Assembly: GCA_029844215.1 (NCBI GenBank)
Contig: CM056725.1
Span: 59,929,609 to 59,993,608, forward strand
Length of the DNA stretch: 64,000 nucleotides
From: Przewalskia tangutica
Lineage: Eukaryota > Streptophyta > Magnoliopsida > Solanales > Solanaceae
Reading direction: 5' to 3'
The notes below the pieces were generated by a model. The model was not told the DNA's origin, did not search any database, and saw only the letters and a program-made list of their open reading frames with translations. A program made the position numbers and the translations under genes. This document shows positions 23,188 through 32,985 of this stretch, in pieces (within the stretch, counting starts at the first letter, position 1; the number at the start of each line of letters is the position of its first letter).

Positions 23188-23588
23188 GTCAAGCCAAAGC
23201 CAACCAATGGCCAAGATCAATCCATGTGTTAGGCAAGTGTAGGGCTAGGATTTACCAAACACAAATATCCTACCTAACCTTGACTTTGTCAAGGCAACAA
23301 AAACGTGCCAACCTTGTTCATTTTCGTCCAAATGGACGTTGAGTTCACCAATGGGAGGTGCCAAGTGTCGCCCTCCGTTGGTCAAAATGTTCGCCTCTCG
23401 GAAAAATCCGCAAAAATTATAAATGACATAGCGAATTTTCCCAACAAAAGTCAGGAAACGTTTCGTCGAAAAACGACTCTAATCGGGTGTTGTGTACAAA
23501 TTTCGAAACTTGCCTAACTTAAGGCTCAAATTTTCTACGTACGTCCTCACGTACATACTCTGAAAAAAATACGGGGTATAACAACAAG

Positions 23589-25788
23589 GCTATCACAAAC
23601 CAACACAATCAAGTTAATCACACAAGGTACTTTCTACTTTATGTTAACAAGTTCGGGTTTTTATCCCCAAAGTACTTCATACATTAACTCCTTAAAAGAT
23701 CCGTTTCTTTCACAAAAGTCACACAATACCCATAGTATAAAAATAGAGTGACTATCTTTTTAAGTAAACCAAAACACTTCTCTTTGTAAAATCAAGTAAC
23801 AACATTATTTTCCAAACGTTCATGTTTGCCTAATTTCAAATGCTCAAGTTTCTCATTTTCGAAAGGTTTCGTAGTTCATAGTCTTAATCACTTAATAATA
23901 TAATTCTCTTTTAAAACCATTTGAGAAACATATGCCTTATATGTGAGTAGGTTATTCTTGTTCATAACAATCTTATTAAAGCAGCCATGATCTAGGAAAT
24001 GTAATATCATTTTGTCTCATCTTAGCTTCTATGCAGATGGAGGTTTCTACTGGTTTAAATAATACTTAATTAGTCAATACATTTCCCTTTATTAACGCTG
24101 CAGTGGTTCGTTCGATACTTATTCTGATTTCCGAAATCAGTAAAACATTATCCCTTTTAAAAACCAAGTACTCATTACTCACGAATGAGGTTTCACACCT
24201 TTTTTACAAAATTCGTATTAATTAAGTCAAGTCTCTTAACTATTAAGATCAAGTCTCTTAACTTCTAAAATCAATAAACCACTCTTTTTATCTCTCTTAA
24301 GTCGTTATACCTAACTTCCCATAAAGCTAGTATAACTCTTAAGCTTTTAAAACCAAGTATTACTCTTATTTCAAAAAGGTTTCTTAACTCTTTTGAAATA
24401 CTTCAGATTCTTATTATTTAGACTCAAGTCAAAAGACATCGCAGTAAAACCACGTTCAGTTAACACACGTACGTCTACCGTACTATATATATTCTTTTAA
24501 AATATCATGCTCAAGAGGATAGGAAGAATCACATACCTCGCGACGATTTATCGACTATTAGCAAGTAGCTCCAAAGTACTGTAATCCTGCTAGCCTTTTC
24601 CACCCTTCGAGTAGAATACGCTACTCGCAGTACTTCAACCTATAACGGTTATACAAGTCTATCAAAGTCTAGACTACTCGGTAGAATAAATCTAGATACA
24701 AGATTCTACGGAAAATTGGGCAAGACTTCCTACACAAACTTCACAAGTCTCATCAGAATACTTCTTATGTAAGTATAGTTCAATCTTCTTCTTTAATATC
24801 CTTCTATTACAGTTCAATTCTCTTATGTATATCCTTCTATGAGTCTTATATTCATTTCTATACTACTACAATATGTAATTTCCAATTACAATAGAAGGTC
24901 AAGAGTATTTACCTCGATAAGCCCAAAATTATCCAAGTTTAAATGTCGATCCTGAGCAACGTTTAGCTCCTACTCTGGGCGCTCCAACCCGCTCCAAACA
25001 ACCCTTAGAAGTTCTACGCAACTTCTTCTTAATACTTCAACCGACTATGAAGATTTTCCTTAGGGTTTCGTTTTTGTGACTGAAGGGAAGTATAATAGTA
25101 TTTCTGGGCTTTTAGTATAGGTGTAACCTTTGAATACTACAAGGTATTTGGGCTAAGGTATTTTGGAATAGTAACAATACTTGGAGAATACTTTTCTACC
25201 AAGGGGGGGGGGTATTCTCGGCTAGCACCACTAGAAAAGGGGGGGTGCTCTCGGCCAAGGGCCTCTCGAAGGGGGAGGGGGAGGCTTTGGACGAAAACCT
25301 CTCCAAAGGGGGGAAGGGTTTTCAAGACTTAGAAAATGTTTGAGGGATGAAGAAAGTCTTCAACAAAGGGGGGTATTTATAGGGAATTCAATGGCCATGA
25401 TCAAGACAAGTGGGGGGCAAGTGGAAGGTGAGGATTTGCCTAAGTGCCCCCTAGCCATCTACTCCTCAATTCACTCCAAACATTGACCCATGGTTTAGGC
25501 CACAAAACATGGCACAAAAACGTGCACCAATCGGCCAAGAATCCGCCAACTTGAGGGTGACAAGTGTCGCCCTCTCGTTGGTCCAAAATATTTCATCTCT
25601 CGGAAAAATCCGCAAAAAATATAAATGACATAGCCGTAATTTTCCCTTCGCAAGTTTTGTAAAACGTTTCGTCGAAAAACGATTCTTTTCGGTAGTTGTG
25701 AACAAAATTTCGTCCCTAATGCCAACTTAAGACTTAAACTTTGTACGTACTCCCTCACGTACATACTCTGGAAATACGGGGTATAACA
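23589..25788 (-). repeat. Element C 3' LTR, part 2
   Basis: Continues 13498-14753 after element B and matches 29669-31842. Ends GGGGTATAACA at 25788, next to the polypurine tract. TATA box at 25374-25382. Long G runs on the plus strand at 25200-25320. Confidence 0.92.
25374..25382 (-). promoter_or_regulatory. TATA box, element C 3' LTR
   Basis: CTATAAATA in sense. Copy in the other LTR at 31431-31439. Confidence 0.65.
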
Positions 25789-25823
25789 TTCTCCCCTCCT
25801 TAGAAACATTCGTCCCGAATGTT
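25789..25823 (-). other. Polypurine tract and preceding inverted repeat (element C)
   Basis: AACATTCG/CGAATGTT arms (25805-25823), then TCTAAGGAGGGGAGAA in sense, identical in layout to B. Confidence 0.85.
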
Positions 25824-26164
25824 CCTTCTAAGCCTCAAAACATACATGCGCCAGTATAGTCTTCACTGCTATACTTACGAAAACAATCACGCCACACCTG
25901 GCCATATAATAACACATGCAGAAATACTTAATCCAAGTCCACGAGGAATCACATCCATTATTACACAAGCTCCCACCCGAGGTCTAAAATATACTCCCTT
26001 CGCACCTTCACTTTATAAAAGAAATGATCACATCTATGATCTTAATACATGCTCGCTTCTTCCCTTACTCGTCGTACCGCCGTACACTCGAACTCTTTCT
26101 CATAACTTACTACATTTCGTATTGCTTGATTTCCAAAATCTCTGGGTTACTACCTCCAACTAGG

Positions 26165-26890
26165 TCATCATTATGGGGAACACTCTGGATGGATCTCCGA
26201 TACCTTTCCGAACATAACAACATGAAAGACCGGACGTACTGCTCCCTACGTCGGATGGCAATGCCAACTTATAGGCAACCTGGCCTATCCTACAACCAAT
26301 CTGAAAATGCCCAAAAGTACTTTGGGTTAAGTTTTCCCTGCTTTCTAAGACTCGTCACACCCTCTCCGGGGTGGTACCTTCAAGAAAACCCACCACCAGA
26401 ACTCTAAGTGTCGACGTTGATTATGCGCACGACTTCTGTTGACTCTGAGCTGTCAATAACCTCTCCTGGATAAGCTTCACCCTATCCATATTCTGATGAA
26501 ACAAGTATGAACCAACTATCTGAACCTTGCCAACATCGAACCAATCGACCGGCAACCTACACTACCGCCCTCACAAGGCGTCATAAGGCGATATCCGGAT
26601 ACTGAAATGGTAGCTATACAACACTCCCTCAACAGGAGGCAACAATCCTCACAATACCCACGAAATCCAAACACCGGCGAGGCGAACGCGATCTCGAGAC
26701 TCACGAGTTCCTAACCCGCTCGTAAAACTTCCGAAAAAGGCGAAGTAACACAGGCTCCATCACGTCATAAGGTGAAAGCAGGCACCTCGTGCAGCCTTAC
26801 AACCTTCCTGATATAATCATCTCGCATAACCCACTGCCGAGTACACGGTCCCAACTGAAAGATAAGATGGGCTGACCTCATCGGCCCGAC
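26165..26890 (-). pseudogene. Integrase 3'-part remnant in element C
   Basis: Read on the minus strand across frames, this stretch shows the integrase core string SVGTVYSAVGYAR (27086-26817 frame), then VRLH- and SFTSGLGT-like pieces. Towards the polypurine tract it shows the integrase C-terminal linker: an RVKLIQ-like piece, FLKVPP, KAGKT, then VRPVFHV. These match the order in element A and in gypsy integrases. Many stops. B and H lack this ~0.7 kb block, with closely matching sequence on both sides, so C preserves an intermediate stage of pol loss. Confidence 0.6.
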
Positions 26891-27390
26891 TACTGGTCGA
26901 ACGCATCCACGAACTCGTACGATGGTTAACTAAACTTGGGCCTAACACCCTCGTGACCCTACCACCTGGCGGGACCACCCCGAACTGACCCCACCACAAA
27001 ACAGGCCGCGGGTTGACCCGCGATCGGTCCTCAACCCGAACCGCTATCGCGCAAAACTCTTGTTCCCCGATCCGGAACAATCTCACTAATCAAGTCACGA
27101 AAACCTAGTGGTCTTCTTAGCTCAACTACCCTCTTTCATTCCATACTACTCAGGGACTTATCACACAAATATATCTCACGTGCACTATGCACTCCGATAA
27201 GGGTCAAACATAAGTGTAATCTTTCACTCAAGATGGCCTCGCCTCTAAGGTCTCCACGTACAATATTCTAAGGCTCACACTTTCCCTATCCCCAATCTTA
27301 CCCTTTAAACTAACCATGATTCCTAATCATAATTAACACCATGCTATCAGAACATAACACTTAAGGTATACTCATCTTACCTACTAATCT
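26890..27390 (-). other. Non-coding interior of element C after gag
   Basis: Shared with B and H (GGTGGTCCCGCC-type block, then CGGGTCAACCCGC words). No open frame or motif recognised. In sense it starts with ACAG|GTATATC at about 27405. Confidence 0.55.
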
Positions 27391-28194
27391 CTAGAGGGTT
27401 AAAGATATACCTGTATCTACTGCTTCACTTACCCTTTGTCGTTCTAATAAATCCTGCCCTGTTGGGCGCATAGCATAACAAGTTGTCGAAGAAGCACGAC
27501 ACTCCCCACAATGACATCTACCACAACGGCCACACCGAGGTGGGGGTGGCCTCCCCTGGCTAACACCCCTTCCTCTACGAACTACCGAATCCGTGTTTGG
27601 GCAACCGACGTACACTGAATTAGAAACCCCGAGCTCGACCAACTCCTGATACCGAACATCTCGAAGTGCGCGGAGGACCACTGCGAGCGGAGGTGCATAA
27701 CCAGTCTGCTGCTGAGAAGGTCCGCCTCGAAAGTTACCAAAGGACCCTGCCGATCGACCTCTTCTCGTCGCCTGATTAATGCCGATCTCTACGTTTCTCG
27801 ATGCTGCGCGCATAAGCCCGCATACGTGCCATGCTCAAGCTCGATCAAGAGCTACTCTTGCACAACCCTCTCATAGATAGTCATCAAGACCCGTGATAAA
27901 TCGATCCATAATATACCCTCTGGTTGCTAACTCCCTAGCTAGTAACAGGGTCGTCTCTTTGCAATCTATTCTTTCGCTCACGGTCGTGGGCGAAGGTGTA
28001 AATGTCATGGCCGCAGTAGGAACTGCTGCCGCCGTGCTAAACTCTGCTGGGGCTGGCGATGTCGCAGAACTCCCCGAATGAAGCACCACCCTAGGTGATG
28101 ATTGGGCCTGTGCCCTCGTAACCCTCTGTGCTCTACTCGCAGCTCCCTCGGCTGCCTTGCCCTTCTGGGCCCGGGTTGCCTTACGCGGAGGCAT
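27391..28194 (-). pseudogene. gag pseudogene of element C, core deleted
   Basis: The N-terminus is intact from the Met at 28194 (MPPRKATRAQKGKAAEG, basic and Ala-rich), continuing open to about 27871. The capsid core carrying the EYNVEF and SLARYVP motifs of B and H is missing: the frame jumps to a string equivalent to B's VTGLDDYLAEAC. The C-terminal part (27813-27391) contains SAGSFGN and a Cys-rich CGRCGRCHCGEC, but the second zinc knuckle is lost. An upstream in-frame Met at 28230 exists; I prefer 28194 because D has the same start and H has a start codon at the matching position. Confidence 0.8.
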
Positions 28195-28304
28195 AACGGT
28201 AAGGGAAAGAAATACGTTAGAGGGGTCCAACTTATAACACGGCTCTAAGGCACGATCTCAGAGTGAGAAGAATGGAAACCAATCCTAAATATCCTATAGC
28301 CTCC

Positions 28305-28340
28305 TGATTATTGGTGTGGTGCACAACACACCGATAATCA
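28305..28340 (-). other. Leader stem-loop with GTGCAC loop (element C)
   Basis: Arms pair at 13 of 14 positions (one C-A mismatch). The loop hexamer is at 28319-28324. The 3' arm differs from A, B and H but still pairs. Confidence 0.65.
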
Positions 28341-28384
28341 AGACTTACTAGATATGGTTCAGAGACACTTTCCGAGGATTAACT

Positions 28385-28396
28385 GCTCTGATACCA
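28385..28396 (-). other. Primer binding site, initiator tRNA-Met (element C)
   Basis: TGGTATCAGAGC in sense, 4 nt from the 5' LTR end. Confidence 0.95.
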
Positions 28397-28400
28397 CTTT

Positions 28401-31400
28401 TGTCACGACCCGAACCCGGGCCCGTGACTGGTGCCTTACCCCGGGCACCCAAGTAGACATACATTAGAGTAATCAGCGGAATATAAAACACAACATGAAA
28501 CAATGTAAAAGAGACACAGTTTATCTGAAGACAAGTTGCCTTTCGGCATATATATAAAAACTTAAATCCGAACAGTTACATCATTTTTTACAAACTCTGC
28601 CCACAACAGTACTACAGACCTCTAAGAATGATATAACAACAATGGCGGGACAGGGCCCCACCATACCCCTGAATGTAAGTACCTACAACGACAGGGGACT
28701 ATACCAAAGATAAGCCTCCGAAGAAACGGAGCTTCCCAAAACGCTGAACTGTGATCATAAGAGCGGGGATCAACGACTGGTGTACCTCTACCTGCGGCAT
28801 GAACGCAGCCCCCCGAAGGAGGTCAGTACAACAGGTACCAAGTATGTGAAACTAAAAATACTGTAAATGAAATCATAGTAGTCTAAAATAAAACAGGAGA
28901 CATATATGATAACCAAACTACAGTTCACAATAATATAAGCAGTCATGTCGAGTCAGGGACTCACGCCCTCAAAGTCATCACTCAAATATAACTATGGGTC
29001 TCACGCCCACAACATCAATCATGCCCGTGGAATACCTTCCTCACCGCGGCGATCTATGATATAAAAGCACCAAGGAATACATGAACACCGTGTCCCACTG
29101 TGTCATAATAAAGCCGCACGGGTAAGTCGAAGGCATAGCCGACTACTAACACCCGTGGTACCAACGAGGTCATAAATCGTATCACGAGATCTGTCTAGAC
29201 CGCCACATGATCGGCCGCCACTCGCGCAGATCAATCATGCGCGTCTAGTCCGGAACTTCCGCAGACTCCGCATAGGCCACTCGCATAGGCCCGCATGAGG
29301 TATTCCCGCATCGAGGGTAGCTACTCCCCGGCATCGCCCCGACTCGCATCCGCATAGCACATAGACCGCATGACCACAAAGGCCGCGACACTAACTCGAA
29401 CTCGTAGCTCTGCATAGGTCCCCTGGACCCGCATGAGGTATCCTCGAATCATAGTCACACAGACTGCCTAAGTATTACCCCGCATCGGAGGGCAGCTTAA
29501 CCCCCGGGATCATGTCAAGAGGTGAGTGATATATAATACTAACATAACAGCTTATCGTTAAACAACATAAACACAACAAGGGAAACCCCTTTACACAAAC
29601 ATCACAAGATACTAACACACGTAGCATCCTAACATGTTTACTTATCAAATCAACAAGAAAGTATTACAAGGCTATCACAAACCAACACAATCAAGTTAAT
29701 CACACAAGGTACTTTCTACTTTATGTTAACAAGTTCGGGTTTTTATCCCCAAAGTACTTCATACATTAACTCCTTAAAAGATCCGTTTCTTTCACAAAAG
29801 TCACACAATACCCGTAGTATAAAAATAGAGTGACTATCTTTTTAAGTAAACCAAAACACTTCCCTTTGTAAAATCAAGTAACAACATTATTTTCCAAACG
29901 TTCATGTTTGCCTAATTTCAAATGCTCAAGTTTCTCATTTTCGAAAGGTTTCGTAGTTCATAGTCTTAATCACTTAATAATATAATTCTCTTTTAAAACC
30001 ATTTGAGAAACATATGCCTTATATGTGAGTAGGTTATTCTTGTTCATAACAATCTTATTAAAGCAGCCATGATCTAGGAAATGTAATATCATTTTGTCTC
30101 ATCTTAGCTTCTATGCAGATGGAGGTTTCTACTGGTTTTAATAATACTTAATTAGTCAATACATTTCCCTTTATTAACGCTGCAGTGGTTCGTTCGATAC
30201 TTATTCTGATTTCCGAAATCAGTAAAACATTATCCCTTTTAAAAACCAAGTACTCATTACTCACGAATGAGGTTTCACACCTTTTTAACAAAATTCATAT
30301 TAATTAAGTCAAGTCTCTTATCTATTAAGATCAAGTCTCTTAACTTCTAAAATCAATAAACCACTCTTTTTATCTCTCTTAAGTCGTTATACCTAACTTC
30401 CCATAAAGCTAGTATAACTCTTAAGCTTTTAAAACCAAGTATTACTCTTCTTTCAAAAAGGTTTCTTAACTCTTTTGAAATACTTCAGATTCTTATTATT
30501 TAGACTAAAGTCAAAAGACATCGCAGTAAAACCACGTTCAGTTAACACACGTACGTCTACCGTACTATATATATTCTTTTAAAATATCATACTCAAGAGG
30601 ATATGAAGAATCACATACCTCGCGACGATTTATCGACTATTAGCAAATAGCTCCAAAGTACTGTAATCCTGCTAGCCTTTTCCACCCTTCGAGTAGAATA
30701 CGCTACTCGCAGTACTTCAACCTATAACGGTTATACAAGTCTATCAAAGTCTAGACTACTCGGTAGAATAAATCTAGATACAAGATTCTACGGAAAATTG
30801 GGCACTTCCCTACCACAAACTTCACAAGTCTCATCAGAATACATCCTATGTAAGTAATCTGATTCAATCTTCTTCTTTAATATCCTTCTATTACAGTTCA
30901 ATTCTCTTCAGATATCCTTATGAGTCTTATATTCATTTCTATACTACTACGATGTAATTTCCAATTACAATAGAAGGTCAAGAGTATTTACCTCAATAAG
31001 CCCAAAATTATCCAAGTTTAAATGTCGATCCTGAGCAACGTTTAGCTCCTACTCTGGGCGCTCCAACCCGCTCCAAACAACCCTTAGAAGTTCTACGCAA
31101 CTTCTTCTTAATACTTCAACCGACTATGAAGATTTTCCTTAGGGTTTCATTTTGTGGTCAAGGAAGTATAATAGTATTTCGGGCTTTTAGTATAGGTGTA
31201 ACCTTGGAATACTACAAGGTATTTGGGCTAAGGTATTTTGGAATAAGAACAATACTTGGAGAATACTTTTCTACCAAGTGGGGTATTCTCGGCTAGCACT
31301 ACTAGAAAAGGGGTGCTCTCGGCCGGGGCCTCTCGAAGGGGAGGAGGCTTTGGACGAAAACCTCTCTAAGGGGAAGGGTTTTCAAGACTTAGAAAGTGTT

Positions 31401-31842
31401 TGAGGATGAAGAAAGTCTTCAACAAAGGGGTATTTATAGGAATTCAATGGCCATGATCAAGACAAGTGGGGGCTAGTGGAAGGTGAGGATTTGCCCAAGT
31501 GCCCCCTAGCCATCTACTCCTCAATTCACTCCAAACATTGACCCATGGTTTAGGCCACAAAACATGGTACAAAAGCGTGCACCAATCGGCCAGAATCCGC
31601 CAACTTGAGGGTGACAAGTGTCGCCCTCTCGTTGGTCCAAAATATTTCATCTCTCGGAAAAATCCACAAAAAATATAAATGACATAGCCGTAATTTTCCC
31701 TTCGCAAGTTTTGTAAAACGTTTCGTCGAAAAACGATTCTTTTCGGTAGTTGTGAACAAAATTTCGTCCCTAATGCCAACTTAAGACTTAAACTTTGTAC
31801 GTACGCCCTCACGTACATACTCTGGAAATACGGGGTATAACA
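28401..31842 (-). repeat. Element C 5' LTR (3442 bp)
   Basis: TGTCACGACCCGAACCC to GGGGTATAACA on the plus strand. Best-preserved LTR of this family in the window. TATA box 31431-31439. No genes; the ORF at 31444-31911 crosses the LTR end and is chance. Confidence 0.95.
31431..31439 (-). promoter_or_regulatory. TATA box, element C 5' LTR
   Basis: CTATAAATA in sense, preceded in sense by CCATTGAATTC. Confidence 0.65.
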
Positions 31843-32639
31843 CGTGCGCTCCAATTCGCTCCAAGAAACCCTTAGAAGTTCTACACAACTTCTACTTAAT
31901 ACTTCAACCACTATAAAGATTTTTCCCTAGGGTTTCGTTTTGTGACTAAAGAAAGTATAGTAGTATTTCCGGGCTCTTAGTATTGAAATAACTTTGGAAT
32001 ACTACAAGGTATTTGGGCTAAGGTATTTTGGAATTGTAACAATACTTGGAGAATACTTTTCTACCAAGGGGGTATTTCACGAGAACTATCAAGAGAGGGT
32101 ACTTGCCGAGGGCCTTCTCGAGAGGAGGGTGGTTTGGACGAGAGCTTCAAGAGGGAGGGGGAAGGATTTTAAGACTTAGAATTTATTTAAGGGATGAAGA
32201 AATCCTTCAACTAAGGGGGGTATTTATAGGACTACCAAGGGCCAAGATTAAGGCAAGTGGAGGGAAAGTGGAGGGTGGGGATTTGGGCAAGTGTAACCTT
32301 ATCCATCTACTCCAAAAATATCACAAAATATCCTACCTAACCTTGACCAATGTTCAAGGCCTTTTTCTTGACAAAAATGTGCCAAACAATTGCCCACAAT
32401 GCCGTCCACTTGAGGGTGACAAGTGTCGCCCTCTCGTTGGTCCAAACTATTTCATCTCTAGGAAAAATCCGCAAAAATAATAAATGTCGCAACCGTAATT
32501 TTCCCTTCGCAAGGTTCGGAAAACTTTTCGTCGGAAAACAATTCTTTTCGTTAGTTGTGCACAATTTCGTCCCTTATGCCTAATTAAGGCTTAAACTTTT
32601 GTACGTACGCCCTCACGTACATACTCTGGAAATACGGGG
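31843..32639 (-). repeat. Left LTR of element D, part 2, truncated at GGGG junction
   Basis: Continues 11968-13497 after element C and matches 35052-35870. It stops at AATACGGGG (32636-32639) instead of GGGGTATAACA and joins directly to gag sequence. TATA box at 32221-32229. Confidence 0.88.
32221..32229 (-). promoter_or_regulatory. TATA box, element D left LTR
   Basis: CTATAAATA in sense; copy at 35451-35459. Confidence 0.6.
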
Positions 32640-32781
32640 CTGGCGACGTCGCAGAACTCCCCGAATGAAGCACCACCTCAGGTTATGATTGGGCCTGTGC
32701 CCTCGTAACCCTCTGTGCTCTACTCGCAGCTCCCTCGGCTGCCTTGCCCTTCTGGGCCTGGGTTGCCTTGCGCGGAGGCAT
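32640..32781 (-). pseudogene. gag N-terminal fragment of element D
   Basis: From the Met at 32781 the frame reads MPPRKATQAQKGKAAEG and continues for about 45 codons, nearly identical to C. It then ends at the deletion junction with the LTR. Everything 3' of it, including the polypurine tract, has been lost. Confidence 0.85.
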
Positions 32782-32892
32782 AACTGGTAAGGGAAAGAAT
32801 TACGTTAGAGGGGTCCAACTTATAACACAACTCTAAGGCACGATCTCAGAGTGAGAAGAATGGAAACCAATCCTAAATATCATATAGCCTCC

Positions 32893-32928
32893 TGATTATT
32901 GGTGTGGTGCACAACACACCGATAATTA
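32893..32928 (-). other. Leader stem-loop with GTGCAC loop (element D)
   Basis: The stem is kept with two mismatches; loop hexamer 32907-32912. Confidence 0.6.
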
Positions 32929-32973
32929 AGACTCTACTAGATACGATCTGTAGACACTTTCCGAGGATTAACT

Positions 32974-32985
32974 GCTCTGATACCA
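32974..32985 (-). other. Primer binding site, initiator tRNA-Met (element D)
   Basis: TGGTATCAGAGC in sense, 4 nt from the LTR. Confidence 0.95.

Larger units (their letters stand above)
14754..23583 (-). mobile_element. Element B: complete Gag-only LTR retrotransposon
   Basis: An 8830-bp minus-strand insertion: 3' LTR 14754-17968, interior 17969-20356 (2388 bp), 5' LTR 20357-23583, TSD ACAAG. The interior carries polypurine tract, a ~0.9 kb non-coding segment, a gag pseudogene, the leader stem-loop and the primer site, but no trace of protease, RT, RNase H or integrase. The two LTRs are nearly the same apart from small indels, so insertion looks recent and must have used enzymes supplied by another element. 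The plan fits the class called TR-GAG (terminal repeats with gag). Confidence 0.92.
20357..23583 (-). repeat. Element B 5' LTR (3227 bp)
   Basis: Partner of 14754-17968. Carries the ten-copy minisatellite at 21020-21315, a splice-donor match near 22720, the TATA box 23179-23187, and a G-run-rich stretch on the plus strand at about 23005-23130. Confidence 0.95.
13498..31842 (-). mobile_element. Element C: Gag-plus-integrase-remnant LTR element, interrupted by B
   Basis: Minus-strand insertion into the LTR of D. The left (3') LTR is 13498-14753 plus 23589-25788, the interior 25789-28400, and the right (5') LTR 28401-31842. The right flank reads CGTGC, as at the matching site in D's other LTR (35052). 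The left flank reads CGTCTT, so the TSD is blurred. The interior is only 2.6 kb and lacks protease, RT and RNase H. Confidence 0.9.

Noticed and set aside
26024..26407. 127-residue plus-strand ORF as a gene
   Set aside because: It is antisense to the integrase remnant of element C and has no recognisable content.
31444..31911. 155-residue minus-strand ORF (and similar 25495-25809, 53441-53797)
   Set aside because: Located over LTR U3 sequence; the same DNA in paired LTRs gives different or broken frames, with no recognisable domain.
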